The position numbers and the translations under genes are program-made. From NCBI GenBank assembly GCA_963834305.1, contig CAWIAX010000002.1, positions 2,170,001 through 2,234,000 on the forward strand: a stretch of 64,000 bases of DNA. Direction: 5' to 3'. Each line of letters starts with the position of its first letter. Within the stretch, counting starts at the first letter, position 1. Of the stretch, positions 38,734 to 48,334 are shown piece by piece. The notes below the pieces were generated by a model that had not been told where the DNA came from, ran no database searches, and saw only the letters and a program-made list of their open reading frames with translations. This DNA is from JACCXG01 sp963834305. Its GTDB lineage: Bacteria > Acidobacteriota > Vicinamibacteria > Vicinamibacterales > 2-12-FULL-66-21.

Positions 38734-40635
38734 GTGACACGCAAGACTGCCGGCGCCCGTCTCCCGCGGCCGAACGAACTCGAGTCCGGACACCACGCGC
38801 GATTCGGCGCGCTGCCCGAGCGCGACGGCGTACGCTTTCGCGTCTTCGCCTCCGCCGCGAGCGATCTGCGCCTGGTCGTCTCGACCGGCGCCGCCGCGGG
38901 CGTCCACCGCCCGGAGGGGGAGCGCGACGGCGTCTTCGAGTTCTTCATCAAGGGCGCCGGTGCGGGCGACCGCTATGCCTACACCATCGACGGGTCGGAC
39001 CCGCGTCCCGATCCCGCCTCGCGCTACCAGCCCGAGGGGGTGCACGGTCCGTCCGAAGTGATCGACCCGGACGCCTACCGGTGGCGCCACGCGGACTGGC
39101 GCGGCCGGGCGCCGCGGGAGCTGGTGATCTACGAGCTGCACGTCGGAACCTTCACGGCGGCCGGCACGTTTGCCGGCGTCCGCGAGCGGCTCGGCGCGCT
39201 GCGCGACCTCGGCGTGACCGCCATCGAGCTGATGCCGATCGCCGACTTCCCGGGGTCGCGGAACTGGGGCTACGACGGCGTCAACCTCTTTGCCCCGGCC
39301 CGGGTCTACGGCCGCCCGGACGACCTGCGCGCGCTGGTCGATGCCGCGCACGGCGCCGGCATCGCGGTGCTGCTCGACGTGGTCTACAACCACCTCGGGC
39401 CGGAAGGGGCGTACATGTCCCAGTTCCACCCCGGCTACATGACCGACCGGCACTCGACGCCCTGGGGGGGCGCGGTCAACCTCGACGGGCCCGGCTCGGC
39501 GCTGGTGCGCAGCTTCATCATCGCCAACGCGGTGCACTGGATCCGCGAGTACCGGCTCGACGGCCTGCGCCTCGACGCCACCCACGCGCTCATCGACACC
39601 TCGCCGCGGCACGTCGTGGCCGACCTGGCGGAGGCCGTCCGCGCCGCCGCGACTCACCCGGTGGTGATCTACGCCGAAGATCACCGGAACCTGTCGGCGA
39701 TCGTCGAGCCGGCCGCGGCCGGCGGGTGGGGGCTCGACGGCATCTGGGCCGACGACTTCCACCATGTGGTACGGCGGCAGCTGGCGGGGGACACCCACGG
39801 CTACTACGCCGACTTCGAAGGCACCTGCGACGAGCTGGCGCAGACCGTGCGGCAGGGCTGGCTGTTCACCGGCCAGACCGCCCCGCACACCGGCAAGCCG
39901 CGCGGCACCGACGCCTCGCACATCCCGATGCGGCAGTTCGTCGTCTGCCTGCAGAACCACGACCAGATCGGCAACCGGGCGACCGGCGATCGGCTGCACC
40001 ACCGCATCGACAGCGCCGCGTGGCGGACCGCGAGCACGCTCCTGCTCACGGCGCCGATGACGCCGCTGCTCTTCATGGGACAGGAATGGGCGGCCGGCAG
40101 CCCGTTCCAGTACTTCACCGATCTCGAGCCTGATCTCGGCAGGCTGGTGACCGAGGGGCGCCGGAAGGAGTTCGCCGCCTTCCCCGAGTTCTCGGATCCG
40201 GAAGCGCGCCAGCGGATTCCCGACCCGCAGGCGGCCTCGACGTTCGAGGCCAGCCGGCTGGACTGGGGGGAACGCGAGGGCGGCGTCCACGGCGCGACCC
40301 TGGCGCTGTATACCGAGCTGCTGCGGCTTCGCGCCGCGCACCCGGCGCTGTCGGCCGCCGACGACCTGGCCGGCGACGCCTCGGCGCCCGGCGACGGCGC
40401 CCTCGTGCTGCGCCGCAGCGGCGACGGCGAGAGCTTCTACGTGCTGGCGCGGCCCGGCAGCGCCGGCGCCGTCACGCTCGACGTCCCGGACCGTGGCGCG
40501 ACGCCACGCCTGCTGTTCTCCACCGAGGACGAGCGCTTCGCGCTCGATCCACTGCCCCCGGCCATCGACGCCCGCGACGGCCAGGTCGTCGTCCGCTTCC
40601 AGCGGCCGGGCGCCCTTATTCTGACGTTTGCATGA
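38734..40635 (+). CDS. treZ: Malto-oligosyltrehalose trehalohydrolase
   Basis: Releases trehalose from malto-oligosyltrehalose made by TreY. N-terminal 'HHARFGALPERDGVRFRVFA' (CBM48-like), then GH13 motifs 'DVVYNHLGPEG', 'LDGLRLDATHALID' (nucleophile), 'VVIYAEDHRN' (acid) and 'CLQNHDQIGNRATG'. 'MGQEWAAGSPFQYFTDLEP' is typical of TreZ. 633 residues, GTG start, intact frame. The stop overlaps the treY ATG (ATGA). Confidence 0.95.
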   Translation: MTRKTAGARLPRPNELESGHHARFGALPERDGVRFRVFASAASDLRLVVSTGAAAGVHRPEGERDGVFEFFIKGAGAGDRYAYTIDGSDPRPDPASRYQPEGVHGPSEVIDPDAYRWRHADWRGRAPRELVIYELHVGTFTAAGTFAGVRERLGALRDLGVTAIELMPIADFPGSRNWGYDGVNLFAPARVYGRPDDLRALVDAAHGAGIAVLLDVVYNHLGPEGAYMSQFHPGYMTDRHSTPWGGAVNLDGPGSALVRSFIIANAVHWIREYRLDGLRLDATHALIDTSPRHVVADLAEAVRAAATHPVVIYAEDHRNLSAIVEPAAAGGWGLDGIWADDFHHVVRRQLAGDTHGYYADFEGTCDELAQTVRQGWLFTGQTAPHTGKPRGTDASHIPMRQFVVCLQNHDQIGNRATGDRLHHRIDSAAWRTASTLLLTAPMTPLLFMGQEWAAGSPFQYFTDLEPDLGRLVTEGRRKEFAAFPEFSDPEARQRIPDPQAASTFEASRLDWGEREGGVHGATLALYTELLRLRAAHPALSAADDLAGDASAPGDGALVLRRSGDGESFYVLARPGSAGAVTLDVPDRGATPRLLFSTEDERFALDPLPPAIDARDGQVVVRFQRPGALILTFA

Positions 40636-43601
40636 CTCATCAACTCCGTCCCCGCTACGTGCCCGTGAGCACGTACCGGCTGCAGATCCATTCCGGCTTT
40701 CCGCTCAGCGCCGCCCGCGACATCACGGGCTACCTGGCGCGGCTCGGCATCGACGCGGTCTATACCTCGCCGTATTTCACCGCGTCGCCCGGCAGCACCC
40801 ACGGCTACGACGTCTGTAACCACAACGAGATCAACCCCGAGCTCGGCGGCGCCGCGGCGCATGCCGACTTCATCGCCGCGGTCAAGGCGGCCGGCATGGG
40901 ACACCTCGTCGACTTCGTGCCGAACCACATGGGCATCGGCACCGGCGCGAACGCGTGGTGGAACGACGTGCTCGAGAACGGGCCGAGCTCGCCGACGGCG
41001 AAGTTCTTCGACGTCGACTGGACGCCGGTCAAGACCGAGCTCCATGCCAAGCTGCTGCTGCCGATCCTCGGCGACCAGTACGGCCAGGTGCTCGAGCGCG
41101 GCGAGCTCAAGCTCGCCTACAACGATGGCGCGCTCGGCCTGCGCTACTTCGACCACGCCCTGCCCATCAACCCCCGCCAGTCGCCGCGCGTCTACCGCAC
41201 GGCGGTCGACCAGGTGCAGGAGACGCTCGGCGCGACCCACCCGCAGGTCCACGAGTTCCAGAGCATCATCAGCTCGCTCGAGAACCTGCCGGCGTATACC
41301 GAGTCCACCCCCGAACGGATGTCGCTGCGGCAGCGCGAGAAGGAAGTGGCGCGCGGCCGGCTCGCCCGGCTGACCGCCGAATCCCGCGCCGTGCTCGACG
41401 CGATCGACGGCGCGATCGCGCGGGTCAACGGCGAGCCCGGCCGCCCGGAGAGCTTCGACCTGCTCCACGAGCTGCTCGAGGCGCAGGCCTACCGCCTCGC
41501 CTACTGGCGCACCGCCTCCCACGAGATCAACTACCGCCGCTTCTTCGACATCAACACGCTGGCCGGGCTTCGCGTCGAGGACAGCGAGGTGTTCGAGGAG
41601 ACCCATCGGCTGCTGGCGTCGCTGCTCGCCGAGGACAAGGTCCAGGCGGTGCGCATCGACCACCCCGACGGGCTGTTCGACCCCGCCAGCTACTTCGTCG
41701 CGCTGCAGGATCTCGCGGCGCGGGCGTGGGGCGAGGCGCGGCAGTCCGCGGCCGGCGGCCGCCCCGACCGTCCGCTCTACGTGCTGGCGGAGAAGATCCT
41801 GTCCGGACGCGAGAAGCTCGATCGCACCTGGGCGATCGACGGCACCACCGGCTACAACTACCTCAACGATCTCAACGGCCTCTACCTGGACGCGGGCCGC
41901 GGCAAGCTCCTGCGGCGCACCTACGCCAAGCTGACCGGGCGCAACGAGCCGTTCGAAGACGTCCTCTACTGGAGCAAGCGGCTCATCATCGAGACCGCCA
42001 TGGCCAGCGAGCTCAACGTGCTGACCCACCTGCTCGATCGCATCGCCCAGGGCAGCCGCCGCTCGCGCGACTTCACCCGCGAGAGCCTGCGCGACGTGTT
42101 GACCGAGGTCGTCGCCTGCTTCCCCGTCTACCGGACCTACGTCGGCGAGAACGGCTGGACCCCCGAGGATCGCTCTGTCGTCGAGCGCGCCATCAACCGC
42201 GCCCGCCGCCGCAACCCGGCGATGGAGGGCTCGCTCTTCGACTTCTTCCGCGAGGTGATGCTGCCGCGGGAGGTCGAGGCGGAGCCGCTGCCCAACGAGC
42301 GCCGCGGCGGCTATCCGCCGGCGACCCAGGAGGAGGCCAGGGCCCGCCTGTTCTTCGCCATGAAGCTGCAGCAATACACCGGGCCGGTGCAGGCCAAGGG
42401 GCTCGAGGATACGACGTTCTACCGCTTCAACATGCTGCTGTCGGTCAACGAGGTCGGCGGCGATCCGGCGCGCTTCGGCCGCTCGGTGGCGGAGTTTCAC
42501 GAGTCCAGCGCCAGGCGCCTCGAGGCCTGGCCGCACGAGATGCTGGCCACGGCGACCCACGACACCAAGCTGGGCGAAGACGTCCGCGCGCGGCTGAACG
42601 CCGTGTCCGAGCTGCCCGCCGAGTGGAGCCGCGAGATCTCGCGGTGGATGCGGACCAACAAGAACGCCCGGACGGTGATCGACGGCGAGCCGGTGCCCGA
42701 CCGCAACGACGAATACCGGTTCTACCAGGCCCTGGTCGGCGTCTGGCCGGTGGACCTGCCCGACGGCCTCGAGGAGGCGCCGCAGGAGCTCATCGACCGC
42801 CTGAAGGAATACATGCTGAAGGCGGTCCGCGAGGCCAAGCGGCACACCAGCTGGCTGACGCCGAACACCCCCTACGAGGAGGCGCTCGGCACGTTCATCG
42901 AGCGGGTGCTCGGCGGCCAGGGGGGCGCCCGGTTCATCCCCCAGATGGTGGGGTTCCAGCAGCGGCTCGCGGCGCTCGGCATGGTGAACTCGCTGTCGCA
43001 GGTCACCGTCAAGCTCGGCTCGCCCGGCATTCCCGACTTCTACCAGGGCACCGACCTCTGGGATCTCAGCCTCGTCGATCCGGACAACCGGCGGCCGGTG
43101 GACTTCGCGCTGCGGGAACGGTTCCTGACGGAAGCCGACGAGATCCTCGCGCTGCCGCACGAGGCGCGCGTGCCGCGGCTGGCCGCCCTCGTCGAGGGCT
43201 GGCGCGACGGCCGCATCAAGCTGCTGACCACGGCCGTCGGGCTTCGGCTGCGGAAGGGGAACCCGGAGCTGTTCCTCGCGGGCGCCTACCTGCCCCTCGA
43301 AACGGAGCTGACCGTTCCAGCCGGCGCCATTGCCTTCGCCCGGACGCACGGCGACGCCGCCGTGCTGTTCGTCGGGCCGCGGCTGTGCGCGCCGGTGAGC
43401 GACAGCACCCGGCCCGCCCCGGTCGGCGCCGACACGTGGAAGACCTCGCGCGTCCTGCTGCCGCCGGAGCTGGCCGGACGGGTGTTCCGCCACGAGATCA
43501 CCGGCGCCGAGCTCCGCCCGACGACGACTTCGGGCCGCGCCTGGCTCTTCCTGGGGCAGGTCTTCGAGCACGTCCCGGCGGGGATCCTCACCGCGGTCTG
43601 A
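40632..43601 (+). CDS. treY: Malto-oligosyltrehalose synthase
   Basis: Converts the reducing end of maltodextrins to a trehalosyl unit. 'PVSTYRLQIHSGFPLSAARD', 'SPYFTASPGSTHGYDVCNHN', 'VDFVPNHMGIG', 'VRIDHPDGLFDP' (nucleophile), 'VLAEKILSGREKL' (acid), 'FYRFNMLLSVNEVGGDP', 'THDTKLGEDVRARL' and 'PDFYQGTDLWDLSLVDPDN' are all intact. 989 residues, usual length. Last gene of the trehalose cluster; the gene reads without interruption, unlike treS-mak and glgE. Confidence 0.96.
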   Translation: MTHQLRPRYVPVSTYRLQIHSGFPLSAARDITGYLARLGIDAVYTSPYFTASPGSTHGYDVCNHNEINPELGGAAAHADFIAAVKAAGMGHLVDFVPNHMGIGTGANAWWNDVLENGPSSPTAKFFDVDWTPVKTELHAKLLLPILGDQYGQVLERGELKLAYNDGALGLRYFDHALPINPRQSPRVYRTAVDQVQETLGATHPQVHEFQSIISSLENLPAYTESTPERMSLRQREKEVARGRLARLTAESRAVLDAIDGAIARVNGEPGRPESFDLLHELLEAQAYRLAYWRTASHEINYRRFFDINTLAGLRVEDSEVFEETHRLLASLLAEDKVQAVRIDHPDGLFDPASYFVALQDLAARAWGEARQSAAGGRPDRPLYVLAEKILSGREKLDRTWAIDGTTGYNYLNDLNGLYLDAGRGKLLRRTYAKLTGRNEPFEDVLYWSKRLIIETAMASELNVLTHLLDRIAQGSRRSRDFTRESLRDVLTEVVACFPVYRTYVGENGWTPEDRSVVERAINRARRRNPAMEGSLFDFFREVMLPREVEAEPLPNERRGGYPPATQEEARARLFFAMKLQQYTGPVQAKGLEDTTFYRFNMLLSVNEVGGDPARFGRSVAEFHESSARRLEAWPHEMLATATHDTKLGEDVRARLNAVSELPAEWSREISRWMRTNKNARTVIDGEPVPDRNDEYRFYQALVGVWPVDLPDGLEEAPQELIDRLKEYMLKAVREAKRHTSWLTPNTPYEEALGTFIERVLGGQGGARFIPQMVGFQQRLAALGMVNSLSQVTVKLGSPGIPDFYQGTDLWDLSLVDPDNRRPVDFALRERFLTEADEILALPHEARVPRLAALVEGWRDGRIKLLTTAVGLRLRKGNPELFLAGAYLPLETELTVPAGAIAFARTHGDAAVLFVGPRLCAPVSDSTRPAPVGADTWKTSRVLLPPELAGRVFRHEITGAELRPTTTSGRAWLFLGQVFEHVPAGILTAV

Positions 43602-43615
43602 CCGCGCCGGGTCAG
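43598..43615. terminator. Hairpin over the convergent stops of treY and the LigD-like gene
   Basis: CTGACC / loop GCGCCG / GGTCAG, a perfect 6-bp stem covering both stop codons. There is no T-run on either side, so intrinsic termination is uncertain; a bidirectional role is suggested by position only. Confidence 0.3.
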
Positions 43616-44571
43616 CGGGCGCGCGGCGCCCGGCGTGTCGGCGCCGGCGGGCCCATGAACGTGCCGAGATCGGTGCGGCCGCGCCGGCCGAGCAGCGGCT
43701 TCCACAGGTCGCCCGTCCTGGCGAAGCGCGCGCGCACGTTGTCCAGCCGGAAGTCGGCGATTTCCACGCCGGCATCAATCTCCTTCCAGGTCACCGGCGT
43801 GGACACCGTGGCCCCGGGGCGCGGCCGCACCGAGTAGATCGACGCCAGCGTCCGCCCCCACGCGTTCTGGTTGTAGTCCACCAGCACCCGGCCGTGCGGC
43901 CGCCGGGCGACGGCGTATTGCGCGGTCATCAGCGCGGGATGGCGCGCGGCGAGCTCGACGCCGAGCGCTTTCGCGAACGTCCACACTTCCTTCTGCGTCG
44001 GCCCGCGCACGATGGGCACGTAGACGTGCAGGCCGCGCGAACCAGTCGTCTTGACGAGCGGTGCCATCCCCAGCGTCTCGAGCGAGTCGCGCAGGATCCG
44101 CCCGCAGGCCAGGACCTGCTCCCATCCCGCCCCCGGTCCGGGGTCGAGGTCGAAGTGCACGTAGTTCGGCCGGTCCACGTCATCGCAGGTCGCGTACCAC
44201 TGGTTCAGGTCGATGCACCCCAGGTTGATGACCCAGAGCAGGGCCGGCAGGTCGTCGATGACGGGGAAATCAATCACGTTGCCGGAGTCGTGCTGAATGC
44301 GGCAGGTCCGGATCCACTCGGGCCGCGGCGACGGCGCCCGCTTCATGAAGAAGAAGTCGCCACCGGCGCCGTGGGGGTAGCGCTTCATGACCATCGCGCG
44401 GTCCGCGATGTGCGGCAGCAGGAGCGGCGCCACGTCGGCGTAGTACTGGATCAGGTCCCCCTTGGTGATGCCCTCGTCCGGCCAGAATGGCTTGTCGAGG
44501 TTCGTGAGCTGCACCTCACGCCCCTGCACCTCGATTTTGGCCGAGCCGCGCCCGGGAATACGCAGCGGCAT
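43612..44571 (-). CDS. Stand-alone LigD-type polymerase (primase-polymerase) domain
   Basis: 319 residues matching the PolDom of NHEJ ligase D, with no ligase or nuclease domain attached. 'LTNLDKPFWPDEGITKGDLIQYY', 'KRYPHGAGGDFFFMKRAP', 'LLWVINLGCIDLNQW', the metal-binding 'VHFDLDPGPGAGW', 'LVKTTGSRGLHVYVPI' and 'ASIYSVRPRPGATVSTPVTW' are family landmarks. It fills gaps with nucleotides, often ribonucleotides, during end joining. It begins two bases after the unknown 220-residue gene and is likely co-transcribed. Ku and a ligase are not in the window. Confidence 0.93.
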   Translation of the reverse strand: MPLRIPGRGSAKIEVQGREVQLTNLDKPFWPDEGITKGDLIQYYADVAPLLLPHIADRAMVMKRYPHGAGGDFFFMKRAPSPRPEWIRTCRIQHDSGNVIDFPVIDDLPALLWVINLGCIDLNQWYATCDDVDRPNYVHFDLDPGPGAGWEQVLACGRILRDSLETLGMAPLVKTTGSRGLHVYVPIVRGPTQKEVWTFAKALGVELAARHPALMTAQYAVARRPHGRVLVDYNQNAWGRTLASIYSVRPRPGATVSTPVTWKEIDAGVEIADFRLDNVRARFARTGDLWKPLLGRRGRTDLGTFMGPPAPTRRAPRAR

Positions 44572-44573
44572 GC

Positions 44574-45236
44574 CTACTCGGGCGTCCCGCTCTTGAACGC
44601 CGACAGGATGCCCCTGATCGGCGGCAGCCGCGGCGGCCGGGGCCCATGGCGGACCGCTCCCTTCACGGCGGCATATTCGAGCTCCTGCCGGCCGCGCACC
44701 GCGCGGAGCAGCAGCCCGCCGCGGCTCATGTCGCCGCGGCCGACGAACTCTGCCGGGAACAGCAGCCGCTCACCAAAGATGTCGATCAGGATCTCGACGT
44801 ATTTGGCCGAGGCGATGCTGCCAAGGAGCACGACATCGCAGTCGGGTCCGATCTCGGCGGCGAGCGCCCGGGCGCTCGCGACGAGCGGCGTCCGGTAACG
44901 CGCGTCGCTCGACGCGATGTCCACGGTGGCGAATGTCCGCAGGGCGTCGGCGGTCACCGCGGTCTCGGCCGGGCGCAGCCCCGCGGTGGGCGTGATCACC
45001 AGCACGCCGCTCGCGGCCAGCGGCAAGTCAGGTTCGGGCGGCCGCGCGAACTCCAGCGCGTAGGCGAGCTTGCCACGGAAATAGAGCCCGCTGACAAACG
45101 CGAATGCCTCGCCGAGTGCCACCCCTTCGGCGCCGCGCAGGCGGACCGCCAGCTCGAAGCCGGCGCGTTCCGACAGCAGCATGCGCGCGCGCGTTCCCGA
45201 ACAGTTGGCCGGCGAGAGCAGGAAGATGCGCGACAC
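44574..45236 (-). CDS. Conserved-looking protein of unknown function, partner of the LigD-like gene
   Basis: 220 residues, GTG start (V-S-R-I-F-L-L-S-P-A). I do not recognise a named family. The N-terminal 'SRIFLLSPANCSGTRARMLL' and mid-protein 'CDVVLLGSIASAKYVEILIDIFGERLLFPAEFVGRGDMSRGG' blocks look strongly structured. The alternating alpha/beta pattern suggests a small Rossmann-like fold without membrane segments or signal. Only two bases separate it from the polymerase gene, so a DNA-repair accessory role is an inference from context. Confidence 0.75.
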   Translation of the reverse strand: MSRIFLLSPANCSGTRARMLLSERAGFELAVRLRGAEGVALGEAFAFVSGLYFRGKLAYALEFARPPEPDLPLAASGVLVITPTAGLRPAETAVTADALRTFATVDIASSDARYRTPLVASARALAAEIGPDCDVVLLGSIASAKYVEILIDIFGERLLFPAEFVGRGDMSRGGLLLRAVRGRQELEYAAVKGAVRHGPRPPRLPPIRGILSAFKSGTPE

Positions 45237-45289
45237 GGATTTCAGGATACAGGAGGTACACCGGGGAAGCCGTAGTATCGTGGGGGCCT

Positions 45290-45670
45290 ATGACTCACGC
45301 ATCCGAGCAGCGCCAGGGACCCGACCGTCGCAAACAGCCGCGGGGCGGGCGGCGGCCCGCTGATATTGATGGGTTCGCGCCGCTCGTCATGGTCGTGGGC
45401 GACGACCAGGTCGCGGTTGACCTGGCCGAGGCCGTGCTGGCCAAGCTGAAGTTCGCGGTCACGACCAGCAGCAGCGTCGAGAACGCCACCCGCGTGCTGC
45501 CCGGCCTCAAGCCCGACATCGTGGTGGCGGCGCCGGCGGATGCCGGCCGGCTCCGCATGGAAGCGCCCGAGCACTTCTCCGTCGTCGAGATGACCGATCA
45601 GATGCGCGACGACCCGCTCACCCTCGTCGAGTCGATCCGCCAGAGCCTGCGCGCGAACATGGTGAGCTGA
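45290..45670 (+). CDS. Short receiver-like protein, degenerate
   Basis: 126 residues from ATG 45290. A basic N-terminus (GPDRRKQPRGGRRPADIDG) precedes a receiver-like fold: 'APLVMVVGDDQVAVDLAEAVLAKLKFAVTTSS' and 'KPDIVVAAPADAGRL'. The Asp pair is partly kept (GDD), but the phospho-Asp position appears as 'VVAAPAD', so phosphotransfer is doubtful. TAGTAT at 45273-45278 could be a -10 element with a very short leader. It is flanked by unrelated genes and converges on fabH. Confidence 0.68.
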   Translation: MTHASEQRQGPDRRKQPRGGRRPADIDGFAPLVMVVGDDQVAVDLAEAVLAKLKFAVTTSSSVENATRVLPGLKPDIVVAAPADAGRLRMEAPEHFSVVEMTDQMRDDPLTLVESIRQSLRANMVS

Positions 45671-45682
45671 GCTCCCGCCCGG

Positions 45683-46717
45683 TCAGAAGCCCCAGCGCAG
45701 CAGCACGGCGCCGACGGTGAAGCCGGCGCCCACCGAAGCGAGCAGCACCAGATCGCCCCGCGTGATCCGCTTCTGCGCGACCGCATCGGCGAGGGCCAGC
45801 GGAATGGTCGCCCCGGTGGTGTTGCCGAAGCGCTCCAGGTTGATGACGATCTTATCGTCGGGCAGCCCGAGCCGCTCGGCTGCCGCCTTGATGATCCGCC
45901 GGTTGGCCTGGTGCGACACGAAGAGGTCGAGGTCCGACGCCTGCAGGCCGTTCCGCTCGAGCACCCGGCGGGCAATCTCCTCGGTCTTCCGCACCGCGAA
46001 CTTGAACACCGCCTGGCCGTCCTGCTTGACGTAGTGCATGCGGTTGTCGACCGACTCGTGCGAGGCGGGCATCCGGCTGCCGCCCGCCGGCATGCACAAC
46101 GCCGGGCCGCCGCTGCCGTCGATCTCGTGCGCGAAGTCGATGATCGACGGCTCCCCCTCCCCCGCCGGGCCGAGCACCGCCGCCCCCGCGCCGTCCCCGA
46201 ACAGGATGCAGGTCGTGCGATCGCGGTAGTCGATGATGCTCGACATCGTGTCGGCGCCGACCACCAGGGCATAGTCGTGGGCGCCGGTCGCCACCATCTG
46301 CGCCCCGACCGTCAGCGCGTAGGTGAAGCCCGAGCAGGCGGCGCCGAGATCGAACCCCCAGGACCGCGTCGCCCCGATCTTCTCCTGCAGCACGCACGCC
46401 GTGCTCGGGAAGATCGTGTCGGGCGTCGTCGTGCCGACGACAATGAAGCCGATGTCCTCCGGCGTGATCCCCGCCTGGCGGATGGCGCCGAGCGACGCCT
46501 CCTTCGCCATGTCCGACGTCGCCATGCCCTCGTCGACGATGTGCCGCTCGCGGATGCCGGTGCGCTGGAGGATCCACTCGTCGGAGGTTTCGACCAGCTT
46601 CTCGAGGTCCGCGTTGTTCAGCACCCGCGGCGGGACGAAGGTCGAGAGCCCGGCAATCCGCACCTGCCGCAGGACGCGGCCGGCAGCGAACGCCTGCGTG
46701 ACGCCGTCATTTACCAC
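45683..46717 (-). CDS. fabH: Beta-ketoacyl-ACP synthase III
   Basis: Starts fatty-acid synthesis by condensing acetyl-CoA with malonyl-ACP. The catalytic Cys is in 'LGAACSGF', His in 'VSHQANRRI' and Asn in 'ERFGNTTGATIP'. 'SDEWILQRTGIRERH' and 'LFGDGAGAAVLG' are also typical. 344 residues including a ~15-residue N-terminal extension. The start overlaps the ruvB 3' end by seven bases, an unusual functional pairing that looks like gene packing. Confidence 0.95.
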   Translation of the reverse strand: MVNDGVTQAFAAGRVLRQVRIAGLSTFVPPRVLNNADLEKLVETSDEWILQRTGIRERHIVDEGMATSDMAKEASLGAIRQAGITPEDIGFIVVGTTTPDTIFPSTACVLQEKIGATRSWGFDLGAACSGFTYALTVGAQMVATGAHDYALVVGADTMSSIIDYRDRTTCILFGDGAGAAVLGPAGEGEPSIIDFAHEIDGSGGPALCMPAGGSRMPASHESVDNRMHYVKQDGQAVFKFAVRKTEEIARRVLERNGLQASDLDLFVSHQANRRIIKAAAERLGLPDDKIVINLERFGNTTGATIPLALADAVAQKRITRGDLVLLASVGAGFTVGAVLLRWGF

Positions 46718-47727
46718 AGTCGATCCTTTCGTGGGCCGGGCAGCCCGAAGAACTCGTACGCCCGCGGCGTCGCAACGCGTCCCCGGGGCGTCCGCTCCAG
46801 AAATCCAATTTGTATGAGGAAGGGCTCGTAGATGTCTTCAATCGCGTCGCGCTCCTCGCTGAGCGCGGCGGCGAGGCTGCCGACCCCGACCGGCCCGCCG
46901 CTGAACTTCTCGATGATGGTCAGCAGCAGGCGCCTGTCCACCTCGTCGAACCCGTGGCGGTCCACCTGGAGCAGCTCCAGCGCGCCGTCGGCCACCGCCT
47001 TCGAGATGCGGCCGTCGGCCCGCACCTGCGCGTAGTCGCGCACCCGCCGCAGCAGCCGGTTGGCGACGCGCGGGGTGCCGCGCGACCGGCCGGCGATCTC
47101 GCCGGCCGCGTCCGGATCGATCGGCACGCCGAGGATCCGGGCCGAGCGCAGCACGATCTCCCTGATGTTCTCCTCGGTGTAATAGTCCAGCCGCAGGACG
47201 ATGCCGAAGCGGGCGCGCAGGGGGGAGGTCAGCAGCCCCGTGCGCGTGGTCGCGCCGATGAGGGTGAACGGCTGCACCGGAATCTTCACCGAGCGCGCCC
47301 CCGGCCCCTCGCCGATGATGATATCCAATTCGTAGTCCTCCATCGCCGGGTAGAGGATCTCCTCGATGGCGGGCGACATGCGATGGACTTCGTCGATGAA
47401 CAGGACTTCGCGCGCCTGCAGGTTGCTGAGGATGGCGGCGAGGTCGCCGGGCCGCTCGATGACCGGGCCGGCGGTGCCGCGCAGCGGCACGGCGAGCTCG
47501 TTGGCGATCACGTGCGCGAGCGTGGTCTTGCCGAGGCCGGGAGGGCCATAGAGCAGGACGTGGTCGAGCGCCTCGCCGCGCTGCCGCGCCGCGGTGATGG
47601 CGACGTGAAGGTTCTCGCGCAGGCGATCCTGCCCGATGTAGTCGTCGAGCGTGCGCGGGCGCAGCCCGGTTTCGTACTGGACGTCGTCGTCGACGCGGGC
47701 CGCGGTCACCAGGCGATCGTCGGACAT
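46711..47727 (-). CDS. ruvB: Holliday junction DNA helicase RuvB
   Basis: AAA+ motor of branch migration. 'LRPRTLDDYIGQDRLRENL', Walker A 'GPPGLGKTTLA', Walker B 'VLFIDEVHRM', sensor 'TLIGATTRTGLLTSPLRARFG' and the C-terminal winged helix with 'GFLERTPRGRVATP' are present. 338 residues, standard. Last gene of yebC-ruvC-ruvA-ruvB. Confidence 0.97.
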   Translation of the reverse strand: MSDDRLVTAARVDDDVQYETGLRPRTLDDYIGQDRLRENLHVAITAARQRGEALDHVLLYGPPGLGKTTLAHVIANELAVPLRGTAGPVIERPGDLAAILSNLQAREVLFIDEVHRMSPAIEEILYPAMEDYELDIIIGEGPGARSVKIPVQPFTLIGATTRTGLLTSPLRARFGIVLRLDYYTEENIREIVLRSARILGVPIDPDAAGEIAGRSRGTPRVANRLLRRVRDYAQVRADGRISKAVADGALELLQVDRHGFDEVDRRLLLTIIEKFSGGPVGVGSLAAALSEERDAIEDIYEPFLIQIGFLERTPRGRVATPRAYEFFGLPGPRKDRLW

Positions 47728-47731
47728 CGGG

Positions 47732-48334
47732 CTAGGCCTTCATCAGCTGCCGCAGGACATCGCGGAGCGCCTGCTCGAACGGCGCGTCCGGCGCCGCGTC
47801 GAGGACCTTGCTCACCGCTTTTTCCGCGACGGGGCGATGGTAGCCGAGGTTGACGAGCGCCGAGAGCAGGTCGTCGCGGCGCTGGTCCGCCGGCGCCCCG
47901 GCGGCCGCCGCCGGCTCCGCCGCCTGCATCGACGCCGGCAGCCGGTCCTTCAGTTCGAGGCCGATGCGTTCGGCCGTCTTCCGGCCGACCCCGGGGATCG
48001 ACGTCAGCCGCGCCACGTCCTGCGTGCGGACGGCGCGGATCAGCTCCGCCGGCTCGATCCCCGACAGCACCGCGAGCGCGAGCTTCGGCCCGACGCCGCT
48101 GATCGAGATGAGGCGCTCGAACAGCTCCTGCTCCAGCTTCGTGGCGAACCCGTACAGCGCGATCACCTCCTCGCGCACGTGCGTGTGGATGCGCAGCGTC
48201 ACCGCGCCGCCGGCGTCGCCGACGACATAGAAGGTGGACAGCGGCACGACGACGTCGTAGCCGACGCCGCCGGCGTCGACGATCAGGCGGCTGGGGGACT
48301 TCTCGAGGAGCGTGCCGCGAAGGAGCGCGATCAC
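47732..48334 (-). CDS. ruvA: Holliday junction DNA helicase subunit RuvA
   Basis: 200 residues. It binds the four-way junction and loads RuvB. 'IALLRGTLLEKSPSRLIVDAGGVGYDV' starts the OB fold; the helix-hairpin-helix pair is 'ISISGVGPKLALAVLSG' and 'LTSIPGVGRKTAERIGLEL'; the C-terminal RuvB-binding domain has 'DLLSALVNLGYHRPVAEKAV'. GTG 48334 overlaps the ruvC stop. Confidence 0.96.
   Translation of the reverse strand: MIALLRGTLLEKSPSRLIVDAGGVGYDVVVPLSTFYVVGDAGGAVTLRIHTHVREEVIALYGFATKLEQELFERLISISGVGPKLALAVLSGIEPAELIRAVRTQDVARLTSIPGVGRKTAERIGLELKDRLPASMQAAEPAAAAGAPADQRRDDLLSALVNLGYHRPVAEKAVSKVLDAAPDAPFEQALRDVLRQLMKA

Noticed and set aside
43598..43615. A confident intrinsic terminator between treY and the LigD-like gene
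   Set aside because: The stem is only 6 bp and no T-run follows on either strand, so it is listed with low confidence.
40437..43778. 1113-codon minus-strand and 960-codon alternative plus-strand frames over treY
   Set aside because: Low-complexity Arg/Gly/Ala translations without motifs; treY reads perfectly in its own frame.
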